Source: Antedon mediterranea (Eukaryota > Echinodermata > Crinoidea > Comatulida > Antedonidae). Taken from it: DNA of 64,000 nt. Below the pieces are notes generated by a model that did no database searches, had not been told where the DNA came from, and was given only the letters and a program-made list of their open reading frames with translations. The translations under genes were made by a program, and so were the position numbers. The DNA lies in the NCBI RefSeq assembly GCF_964355755.1, contig NC_092671.1:10179001-10243000 (forward strand). The letters are read 5' to 3'. Shown in pieces: positions 24,307-35,728 of the stretch (positions are counted from its first letter, which is position 1; every line of letters begins with the position of its first letter).

Positions 24307-27300
24307 ATGAAGTTGAATTATTTCGGCTGTACGATGCGGCCTCTCTCATCAACTTTCTCGTGGATTGCATTATTTTCTGGATTGTTATTTGTATTATATT
24401 GTGATTGTGCAGTTGTAAACCCAGATAAGTTAGTTTTAGAAACATCTCCACCTTCAATTGAGGAAGTAGTAGTAGAGACCGCTACGGTCGTTACAGAGAA
24501 TAAAAGGGATAGAGATCAAAAACGAAGAAATAGGCAAAGAACAACCGAGTTGGATACGCCGCAGCAGCCGGGTACAGAGGAAAAACCTAATGGATACCCT
24601 TCCCCTTACAACCCAGGTAAGCTAAAAAAAAACATCCAATTATTCTATATATTTTATTTTATGATTTATATATAAATATATATTTATCTAATTGTTCAGG
24701 GTGACAGAAATACTGTCACTACTCTTCTCTTTTGTTGATAACGTAAGGAAGATATCCCCAGATTTTATGTATATTATTCTGTTTAACCCAGAGGCTATGC
24801 AAACAAAAGGTGCGAATGAAGAGAATACCTTTTACTGTCCAATGGGTTTTATACATGCTGATGATTCCTTCACAATTAGACGCCTCTGCTCAATTCCTAT
24901 CTGTGTAGATAATACCTCATCCACGAAAGCTTTTGTTCAATGGAATTGACACTCAACTAAAGACGAATCATTGCATTAAAAACCTGCACAGATTTTTTTT
25001 TTTTAATGAATAGGCCTACTGTGATAGCGATCGTCTGCTAATAAGGTTGCCTTGCAGACGACCATGTTTACCACCAGGAACACGTGATCATGGTCGATGC
25101 ACGCTTTACTACAGTCCGCAATATTTTGTGTCGAACCAAATAAGGAATAGGTCAATGCAGTAATTTTAATGAAATACTACCCACAAGCCTATATTATTAT
25201 GTAAACTTTAAACAAATGAGCACAATGATTATCATTTAAATTCATTAAATTTATAATAACAGTTTAGGGGACGGTCTAATAACAAGAAAACAAAATGGCA
25301 ACGCTACCGGTATTTAGTTTACACACTACATTTACAAGATACGCGTCTTCATTATTATTTAATTATTCATAAGTTTTAAATGATAGCTTTCGGTGATATT
25401 AAAATAAATATATCGATCCGTAGCTTCAAATTAGGCCTACTAGGCCTAGATTATGAACACCGCATGCAGTGATTAGACATAGGCATCACATGTTGAATCA
25501 GCCGATTATACTATGCCATAACTAAATCGAATTAATAATATTTATGTTTCTGTCAATCTGTCAAATACAGACAAAAATCTAATTGATAGTCAGCTATTAT
25601 TTACACAATTTATTCGCATACTACTTGTAAAAATGTCCGATGTAAATATTGGCTGCCTGCCAAATTGAATTTCTAAACCCCCATATCATCATTAAGCGTC
25701 TGTAGTGCTAAAGTCTATATTATTATTATCGGTGGGTTGTCCTGTGATTGGCCGAAAACGAGGGTGTGTGTCTAGATTACTTTTAACCAATACAGTAAGG
25801 TAGGCCTACATTTATGTAATTCATTCTTTATATTTAGTAGGCACATGAGCTTAACTACGTCTATATTTTTATTTCGATGATGTTAACACTTTTTAACAGT
25901 TTATGTTATGACGTACACACTAGCTAACGTGAATAAATATATTCGTTAAGTATATTAAACCAAAACATTTTAGGATAATGTATATAGCCTGTAAAATGTA
26001 ACATGTAATACATAGATTTCGGTAACTATCAAAAGTAGGCCTATACGTGTGGATGATAGGCCTACATAAATCGCCCGTGACAACAAGTGAGTAGAGGGTG
26101 TGGACCTGTGGTGATAACAAATGGAGATTTTTATAATACTGTATTTCAAGATACGGTGTTTTATATACAGTAGAAGGAAATTGGAAACATTTTAGTAGAT
26201 TTTTTTCCTTTCAAGAAATTTACCCTAGTTTCTGGATTGAAATTGCTTTCATTCGTCAGAGAATTTAGGGCCTACTACATAAAACACAAATATTTACTCA
26301 TTAAATATTACAAAAAACTAATTAGTATTTATTTGTATGTTGAGTTCTCGGTAACATTCCTTCTGGTAGAACTCTTAAAAAGTTCAATTCACTTTCAGCT
26401 GTCGATCATATAGAATGAAGGTTGCTGATGTAACAGCAGTATACAGCAAAGTGAAATGCATTGTGAACCGTATGAATTCAAGTACTGATACGTTTCATAT
26501 ACATTTAAATAGCATTCTATTGCATCAACCACACGATGAAACGATAGGAACAGGTAAAACAAACTCGCACTATATGTGCTTTCTATGCGAACAATATCCT
26601 ATAAATTACACGTGTCTCAAATGTCACCATTTCTTTGTCTTCCTATTTATTGGCAATATTATAGAAGGAGGTGGAAATGAAAGAGGTTATTATGCCCTTA
26701 ATTGTTACATTTGTGATTTTTTGCAACAAAATCAAGACAACTTTGACAGCTTTTCGGCGATTTTCTCGCTCTCGAGTTCCTTCTTTTTATATCAGAAGAA
26801 TATGAAACTTTCTCAACAAAAGACCGAACGTTTCTTTTTGTATTGATGTTTTCTACCAGGAAAGTTCAGAGGATGAGATCAATAAATTACGTTTACTTCT
26901 TTTTCTCAATCATAAGTTCTATTATCATTTAATTAACACAAAGAAAGGAGGCAACCTAAATCTTTTATTTTTAAATTCGTATTGAATATAAAAATTTACA
27001 AAATATATCACACACTAAAGTTTTAAATAGTTATTGTGAGTGTAAAGATCAGTATATTTAACCACGCTTGGCATGCTAAGTTGACCCCTAATTAGACACC
27101 TAAGAAATTACGAGTGTACACCAATAAATTATTGCCTTTTCCGAATAATTTGTCATTATTTCACCATAAAGAGAACGTGTACAATTTCAAATAGGCTTAA
27201 TAATGAACAATGTATATTTAATGGAAATCGACCGACAAGTTCATTGACATACTACAAGGTGGATGACTCCAGGGATAGAGAAATGAATATGTTCGCTTAG

Positions 27301-30300
27301 GCCTAAACGTTTCATAGAGATCCATATAACAGTCAGGGGAAAATGGTCCAACTTTCTATGAGTTTTATCAAATAATCTATATTGTTTCGACAACTCTTGT
27401 AACATGACCACAGTGCTGATTTTGCTATCCCCCTTCACTCCCTAACGGTTAAGGTCTTAATTAAAATATAAACCATCGTAGTGGTGCGCATGCGTTTCTA
27501 CATTCTGATTCATGTTTAAACAGGCCATCAAAATCAGGTATCTCGACAATTATAGTATCCTTGCAGGCCTAATTATACCTCAAATACATTAAATCATAAT
27601 TCGCAATATGATTCAATACCATGTGTTGATCCCAGACTTCCAAACATGAAGGTCTTGGAGCATCCTGCCTCTGTATCTTTCTACAAGGTTGCTAGACTAG
27701 AATTTTTTTTAAAGAATTCCTTGATTTTCATTTATTTTATGGCAGGAAGAGTAGTAACCTTACGTGTCCCTGCTATCATTCACAATGATACTACAATATT
27801 GAATGACTATAAAGTGCGCCTCATGGTTTAATTTAGATTTGATAGGTACTGTATATATGATAATCCTTTGTTTGACGGCATATACATTCATTTTCCTTGT
27901 AATGGTTTCTGTTTGTTTTATATTTTATACTGAACACAACGACTTTACACTAAATGAACATGTTGTTAGACGGAAGCTGCAGGACATCCCGTGTTTTCAT
28001 AGTATTTTGGTATTTTTTCTTTTGGTAGATCGTGAGTCATCGAAACGCGGTTAAACGCCTGATTTAACAGTTGGTCCTGTTAGTCTAGCCCATTGTCATT
28101 CTCCTTTGGTATTAATGGAATCATTCATTACATTATATAACATACAAACGTTGTTATAATTCGTATTCGAATTACAATAATTGCATGTATAATTCGCTAA
28201 TTTTTTTGACATGTTAATATTCTTTAATATATATGTAGTAAAATATATTTAGCCTATATATAACAACTAAATACAGTAGATTCCTAACAAGTGAAATAGA
28301 AAGGCCTGTGTCGAAGCCTTGTCAGCCGGGTTATTTGTGAAAAGTATACAGACAGTGATACTCGCTATATACCCTACATTATGGTTAAAAAATAAAAAAC
28401 TAATTTCAATGAACCTGATGTTATACAGGTTTGTTAGATCATACATAAGGTTTAAATACATGGTTACTGGTCTTACTGGTTAGACATTCTTTACGAGGCC
28501 TATGCGTTATCCAGCGTCGAAGTTCGAAAACACCACCCACCTAGCCCCCTCCCTTTTTCGTGCTAGTAGGATTTTAGTTTACGACTATCTTTTGTAGAAA
28601 ATGTGTCCTCGGTACTATGAATCGTTTATATTTCAATTGAATTTTTCTCTGTGGATATTCGAAGTCGATTGATGAAATTTGAACGGCTGCCGTCAAAAAA
28701 AGGATTTGTTAACAATTTGACAAGATCAGTAAATCCGTATCGTTCGTTAATCTTGGATTATGAAAACAAAACCAGACTACATAACTGGTGGCAAACTGCA
28801 ACCTTGGTTTTGTGACAGATTTCTAGGATTGTATTGTACTGTACAAGATATAACAGAAGTCGACGAGGCGACTGGCACGCGAATAATGTCATTGGTCTTC
28901 TTCATGCCTTTGGTCCAATTTCTTCTTTTGTAATCGCTAAGGATTTAACGAGAAAAGATGTCATTCAGATGTTTTAAGAGGAGATAAAATTAGTCCGTTA
29001 AATTTTCTACCATTAAATTGAGAACAAACGTAAGAGCTATAGATATAGAACACAAGGCTGAGCCTTTTATTCTTCTGCAATATTCTTTAAGATAGATTAT
29101 CAATTGTAGAGAATTGTTCACGTGGCGGACGTTGCACCGCACTGTAGTGCTGTTGTGATGTCATTCTCATGTCAAGTTGATAGGGTCTTGGGTTGATGGG
29201 GTGTGACGTGTTGTTGGTGCATTATTAGGGTCTTCACTCCGGATCGACACGTTACGATACCGTACCGTATTCCTGAGTGCCAACCCGCCTAAATCTAACA
29301 ACCGTTAAGCAACCCCTTCGTTACAAATTCTGGACGACGCCACTGTGATGTTCACATTATATTTACAACCGTACTTTTTAGCAACCAGACTTCAGCTTCA
29401 TTGTTGATGAATTTGCGTGTATATATAAGGTATATACAGTAAGCGCGTTTACGAAAAATCTACTTAGTAAAATATCAAAATCTACTGTTCAGAAACCATA
29501 CGCCTGGTTATTCAGAAACGTAAAAAAAACGCTAAAAATAATTTTACAATTACGATTTTGTCCTGCTCGAATGATGACATACGGCACACGTATACGGGAG
29601 ATTCCTGGTCAGTGATGATTACCAGGCGTGTCACTGGTTGACAGCTCGTAAAAGACAACCCACATCATCAAAAGCAGTTGTTATCAATAACCTATATATT
29701 GTGGCTTGTTAATATAGATCATGATAAAAATCGTTACACAGTGTGGTTGATAAATGTGGGAAAATGTAATAAATCATATTAATCGTATTTAACAACATAT
29801 GTTACCGGTAAAATCACAGTGTCTGATTAGACCAAGTTCGCAAACTATTTCCTTATCAGAGGATGCACTATCATGTGAGCATCTATCTATACTTTAATAC
29901 ACATACGCAGTACAATAATGATTGTATGGTGACTGTGACGTAACGAATGGCAAGAAGCATATTTTACTTATGTAAGATTCAAACCCAGGGCCACTTAACT
30001 GGACTGAGCGTATGCTGCTTTCAATATCCTGAACTACGATTCCAAAATCAAATGAATTATTTCAAACATTCCGCTTAAATACCGGTATCGTAACTGGCCT
30101 ATATTATGCCAATGGTATAAAATGTTCAAACGCGCGCAAACTGCATCCAGTGGTAGTAGGATCCAAATCAAACATTAAAAAAGATCGAAAGAAAGGGACC
30201 ATAATATTATAATCAGAACCATTGTGATCAGGGTATTGTGTCATTGTATTTGGCCCCGGGCCGCTAAGTAAGTACTTGGTAATCACGTGACTAAACTGAA

Positions 30301-31697
30301 AACTTATTGAAATTGCTTCAACGATATAGGTATTTTTCCGTTTTGGTATATTTTAATGGCGTTCATTCAACCAAAACTGATCACACTTTGTGACTACATA
30401 ATTGTTGCCCTACCACTGCTTTAACATTTCATGGTGTGTATTGAAAATTTGGAATTATTAAGTTATCTAGTCCCTTAATATCCTGGTTTTGAACAGAAGA
30501 GAACAGAGACGGCTTAACAGAGATCAACTCTTTGTTGTATTCCTTTTAAGAGTTCTCTTTCATAAATTGTTACACGAAGGACAGCACTAGTTCCAGGGAT
30601 GTCATAATATAGTATGCTTTTAAATTAAAATATTTCTTTTTATTAATATATCGCCTTGCCGACCCAGTTTATAACCCATTTTAGGATGGAAACATATTGC
30701 ATTCTTCCCACGTGTTACTGTTACCATACAATATAGTATGTAGACTGCCGTACCTGTATGGCGAGCTGTGTAGTACTTTCACGATAGATGGTCAAACAAA
30801 GTGAACATTTAATGGAGGTGTCCTAAAGACCAGTTGTATTCCTTCTTATTACTTTTAATACGTTTGTTATAAAAATGTTCATTGCAATCTTGATGGACAT
30901 ATTGCGATCGAATTCAACCCATTATTTGAATATATATCATTGGTATATTGATACGCTTTGTTTAACCAATAGTTTGCGGTTGATAACAAGGTCAGGACCG
31001 AACACACTTTGACAATTTGCCAAATTATATTTTAAGAGTGAAGTGGTTTCGTTTGACTTATCAATATCTTCAACTCATAAATCATTAAAACAAAATTCGA
31101 TGACGTTGTTGAAAATGAGTTGTACAAACATACGGGTTCTCTGACATCATTCTTGAAGCTGGCTGACGATTGCTATGCTATATTACTGCTATATGTGAAT
31201 ATCATATCTTTTCATCCATCTATAATATTGAATTTACCCCAAGCGTCCTGTACCTATCTTGTCAGACTACACCCTCCAGAGATTAACCCGTTTGTTTATA
31301 TTTTTATCTTCCAGACGATCTACAACTTGGCTGTACCGAACTCAGATCAAAACGGTATATTTCGGATGGATTTTGCACAAGTATAAAACCTATCACAGAA
31401 GTTGTCTGTGCTGGCGAATGCTTACCCGTACGAAACCTTCCATGGTACGCCGAATACGTCAAAGTATGGAGTACCGAAAAGACAAAAGAATGGCGATGCG
31501 TAAATGATGTTATTCGCCATAAACGGGTTCATCTCCGTTGTGAAAATGGTGAAAGGCGAACATATAGAATTCGAACTGTTCGAAGTTGCAAATGTAAAAA
31601 ATACAATAAAAAACACAACCAGTCTCGCTTGGACAATAACCATCATCAAGATACAAGTCGAACGGAACGTAAACGAAGTCGAGAAAAGGAAAACTGA
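24307..31697 (+). CDS. SOSTDC1: Sclerostin/SOSTDC1 (Wise, ectodin)-like secreted cystine-knot protein, two exons
   Basis: Exons 24307-24616 and 31315-31697 join in phase 1 through a GT-AG intron of 6.7 kb and give 230 residues (human SOSTDC1 206, SOST 213). Residues 1-34 form a signal peptide with hydrophobic core IALFSGLLFVLY; Met10 is an alternative start. Residues 35-103 are a basic, proline-containing linker. The C-terminal cystine-knot domain has all eight family cysteines (110, 124, 135, 139, 165, 179, 195, 197) in RYISDGFC, VVCAGECLP, EWRCVND and SCKCKKY. A sequon at Asn205 sits where SOSTDC1 has one, and the basic tail (RTERKR) also resembles SOSTDC1. Family members are secreted BMP antagonists that also modulate Wnt through LRP4/5/6. 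The N-x-I LRP-binding motif of loop 2 is not visible; the loop reads NLPWYAEY and is about three residues shorter. Exon 2 has no in-frame ATG, and other open frames across it are shadows. CRPPA lies divergently upstream. Confidence 0.93.
24617..31314 (+). other. SOSTDC1 intron 1
   Basis: The donor is CAG|GTAAGC and the acceptor is ATCTTCCAG. The vertebrate SOST and SOSTDC1 genes also have a single intron just before the cystine knot. No transposon of the named families was found inside it. It contains a 143-codon open frame of unknown meaning and several TAGGCCTA sites. Confidence 0.8.
26415..26846 (+). other. 143-codon orphan open frame inside SOSTDC1 intron
   Basis: ATG-initiated frame with a real stop at 26844-26846. 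The product has cysteine pairs in MCFLCEQ, TCLKCHH and NCYICDF, spaced a little like a zinc ribbon, followed by a Phe/Ser-rich C-terminus. It resembles no family I recognise. Composition matches the intron, and a frame this long is only mildly unexpected by chance in 64 kb of such DNA. More likely non-coding. Confidence 0.15.
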
Positions 31698-34103
31698 TAA
31701 GGGGGAAAATTAGTTTGCCCTTTGTGCCTTTACGTGGTGCTAAAATGGTGAAGAACGTATCGCAGACGGTTAAGTACATTTTACGTCTGGTTTACGATCA
31801 CATGACGTGGTGACGAGACTTTAACCCAAAGTGTACAAGTCTACACTGTTAAAGATGTGTATGTCACCAATGACAGAAGTGGAGGTGCCTAACCAGCAAC
31901 CTGGATTAATGTACAGTACGAATCAGACGTCATACGTGTACAAGAAACTGTAACGTCATAATGTTAATTCTATAACAAACTCGTACGGTAACATTAACCA
32001 ATGCAATAGAATTAACACAGGAGTACGGTACGAAAACTCAATAGTACGAACTAACTGCCATTATAAGGCATATTATTATATAACCTGTTATGCCATCGCA
32101 CATTTGTATAATATTGAATTTAGTGTAAAGTTCATTTGTGAAACGTTGTAAATAATTTTTATGTATAAATAATGATATTGTATTTGCTATGGTTGCATTG
32201 GAAGCACAGATGGCAAGTTGATTGTATTCATTTATGATATATTGTATATTGTTTCTTTTTGAATAGTTTATATAAAAGCAGTATTAATTTTCTTACATTT
32301 AAAAAATAATAATTCTAATGTTATGCTGATGATGTGATCAGTGATTTAGCATTTTACTAATAAGTGCATGTTGTTCACGAATGTTAACAAGGAAATTATA
32401 TCCTTTGTCACCGAACACTTTTGAATATAATTTAATAATATAATTTGAATGAAAGATACAAATTATTTAACGGATTCTTGCATAATTTTGCTACAGCATT
32501 TAATTGTAAAAAACTTATATTAAGCACTATAAATGTATCTGGGCCCTCATCAAATCGTAGAAAACTATGATTATAATACAAAATTAAAAGTGTTGATATT
32601 TATAGTGTTACTTTTATAGGACTAATTTATTGTATTATAAGATATAACAAAAGAATAATTTATCGCGAAACAAAAATTACATTATACTACCGGGTATTCA
32701 AGTTTTTACATATCTTACGCGCGCGTAAAAATATTTTTGTACGCGCGCGTACAGGCATGGTGTCAGTGTTTCTACGTGCGTTTAGATGCATGATACATTA
32801 ACATCAACTGTACGCGTCAAGGTAGATGCATAATATAGTAACATCATCTGTACGCGCGAGTCAAGTTTGGATTCATAATATATTAACAGCATCTGTACGC
32901 GCGCGTCAAGTTTAGATGCATGACATCAGTGTTCATACGCACTAATCAATTAGATTCTCGATATATTACGATTTGTAAACGCGCATCAAGTAGCGTCACT
33001 AATGAAATGTTTTTGATTTTAGATCACCATGATTTCTTGGTCCCTTTACGTGGTATTTTATCAAGTTCAATTTTATATTTGACCAATGTTTAAAAAATTA
33101 ATATTATTTGCCTATAATAGGAAATACAATTTAGTTATTGTTTAATTCAAATCTATTCTTATCGAGAGCAGAAATACATTTTCATGTTGGTATGCATATT
33201 AAAATGATATAACTGTTGGTTTTAGAATTTAAAAATATAATGTATAGAATTGAATATCTTTCAAGTTTCTTAATGTTTATTAATAACAATACTGTTTTCT
33301 TTGTTAATTTAATAATAATTGTTGTTTTACTGGCTGGGATTATCATTTCGAAATGTTCGTTTATCATTCTATTTTAATATTTACGATAGTCATTCCATTG
33401 AAATAGGCAACCTTGTTAAAATCTATATCTAGAGTATATTGATGTAAAATTCTGTTTTAATGTTCAACATTCATATTATAAAGAAAATACAATATTTATG
33501 GTGTTATTGCTTTATTTAGAATTAACAGGTTTTAAATCTGCTGAAAATACAGCAAATTAAAGCGAAGAAGAGTAAAAAGTTATAAACATATTTAAGTGTA
33601 ACTGTATTTCGGAATAAAGCAACCCGAAAGTAACACTAAGAACGTTCAAAAGTTGTACTGTTGTATATCGACTATCGATTATAGTAGCCGGTCTCTTGTC
33701 TGCCATGTTTGGTTTGAAACTTGATCAAGATTGACAGTAATCGCCAATGTTTAGATAATAATACTACTACGCCAATCATTGCGATTTTATAATAAAAAGC
33801 AAAATAATGAATATTGATAGACAAGGTTTGCGTACACAAACTAATGAATACATCACATCATCATAATTATCATTAATGCTTTCAATGCGTTTCCTTGAAT
33901 CAGAAAGAAATCAGCCAAATGACACAGGTCGATTATATTAAATGTGCTTAGAAAAAAAAACAACTTAACTTTATTTCTTTTTTAATATTTTGCTTAATTT
34001 GTTTTCAAAATAACAAGCCATATTTAAATCTTAGATGACGTATACAATATAATATACTGCTGAAAAATAAAGCCTTTTTTTTTTTTACAAGCACTATTTC
34101 GAC
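31698..34103. other. SOSTDC1 3' flank, probably including 3' UTR
   Basis: Downstream of the SOSTDC1 stop. AATAAA-type signals occur (for example near 33612), but none is obviously the main one. The stretch contains the CpG-rich tandem array at 32715-32997 and nothing else recognised. Confidence 0.5.
32715..32997. repeat. CpG-cored tandem repeat with palindromic head
   Basis: It starts with two ACGCGCGCGT blocks separated by AAAATATTTTT, together a near-perfect palindrome (32715-32752). Four to five degenerate units of about 40-45 bp follow, each opening with TACGCGCGCGTCAAG or a variant and continuing with an AT-rich TAGATGCATAATATATTAAC part. Alternating CG runs of this type can adopt Z-DNA. 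Confidence 0.8.
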
Positions 34104-34231
34104 TTAAGCTCTGTCTACACTAACAATCTTTATGTGCCCATATAATGGATACGGTGACGTCATATCACTACCGTACTTGGGCACATCATACTTGTTGTCA
34201 AACTAGTTTAATAGTGTGGATAGAGCTTTAA
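34104..34231. mobile_element. MITE family 1, copy 5
   Basis: Left end TTAAGCTCTGTCTACACTA, right end TAGTGTGGATAGAGCTTTA. It includes GTGACGTCATATCACTACC, so this copy carries an exact CRE palindrome. Confidence 0.9.
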
Positions 34232-34982
34232 GCAAAAGATTAAATGCTTGTTCAGTAGGCCTATACTAATTAATATTAATTAATATATACGTTAATTAAG
34301 CAGAATCATTGACTTAAAACAAAGTTAAGATGGTTGTTTTGCGAAGCAAGTTTGATAAACTGGAACAGAAAATGGGAAAAAATGGTGAATAACCAATCAA
34401 CCAAAATTCGCCATACCCAGTCACACATAAATGACAATTTAATATTCTAAAGGTTGGACCAGGTCGTCAAAACGCCGAAGTATTTCAACTTATAAAAGCT
34501 AAATATCTCTCTTTATCAACTTCTTTCATCCTTCATAGGAAATAAATTGTTTGAGGGTTTTTCTAATACAATGGAACAACCTCTTCTATATGAATAACCT
34601 TACAATAGAAAGAATAGTTGTTTGAATAGAACGACAAGAGAAATTGTATACCAGATATATTTCGCATATAGTTAAAAAGAAATTTACATTCTAAGTCTGT
34701 TGATGTTATCAATCGCGACATTAAGACTCCTATTGAGTAGGAGCCGAATAATTATAATAGTAGTTGTAACCTATTGAAATTAATACTTCAACAAAATATA
34801 ACCAGTTACGTTCATTTGGAATATTGTAGCAATGGTTTTGTAGTGTACACCCATATTCCAGAACATTAAAACAACGAATATCTTCCGATAGACTACAAAG
34901 ACGAATTTCACTCTTCCCTGAGCATAAACTTCAGCCTGTTAACGCCCAAACCTTATATACCTAATTTATTTATTAAATTCAA

Positions 34983-35720
34983 GGGTATTGCTAAACACCG
35001 CAAACCCCGCAAACCCCCGCAAACCTCCAAAAAAACATAGCAAACCCCATCGAACCAACATAAAAGTGATTGAATCATGTAGTGTACAACCCACTGGGTA
35101 TATCCATGTAAAAAAAAATTAAATTTCTACTGTTAACAACTTATTTTTGGGGTAAAACATCATTTTTTGGTCAAAAATGATTGCTAAACCCCGCAAACCT
35201 CCAAAAAAATATAGCAAACCCCACCGAACCAACATAAAAGTGATTGAATCATGTAGTGTACAACCCACTGGGTATATCCATGTAAAAAAAATATTAAATT
35301 TCTACTGTTAACTATTTATTTTTGGGGTAAAACATCATTTTTTGGTCAAAAATGATTGCTAATTTTTAACCAAAAAATGATGTTTTATCCGCAAAAAAGT
35401 AGTTAACAGTAGAAATTTAATATTTATATACCCAGTGGGTCGTACACTACATTATTCAATCACTTTAATGTGGGTTCGGTGGGGTTTGCTATGGTTTTTT
35501 GGAGGTTTGCGGGGTTTAACAATCATTTTTGACCAAAAAATGATGTTTTACCCCAAAAATAAGTTGTTAACAGTAGAAATTTAATTTTTTTTTACATTGA
35601 TATACTCAGTGGGTTGTACACTACATGATTCAATCACTTTTATGTTGGTTCGATGGGGTTTGCTATGTTTTTTTGGAGGTTTGCGGGGGTTTGCGGGGTT
35701 TGCGGTGTTTAGCAATACCC
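34983..35720. mobile_element. 738-bp fold-back transposon, 8-bp TSD
   Basis: Two inverted arms of about 370 bp (34983-35359 and 35363-35720) meet with almost no loop. Each arm is itself two tandem units of about 185 bp. The ends are GGGTATTGCTAAACACCGC and its inverse. AAATTCAA flanks both sides (34975-34982 and 35721-35728), an 8-bp target duplication of the hAT size class. It has no coding capacity. Outer units pair best with outer and inner with inner (for example CCATCGAACC versus CCACCGAACC). Confidence 0.9.
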
Positions 35721-35728
35721 AAATTCAA

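Noticed and set aside
31120-31507. Overlapping plus-strand frames beginning before 31315
   Set aside because: They use frames other than the cystine-knot frame and run through the SOSTDC1 intron-exon boundary.
31422-31779. Minus-strand frames opposite SOSTDC1 exon 2
   Set aside because: Antisense shadows of a coding exon.
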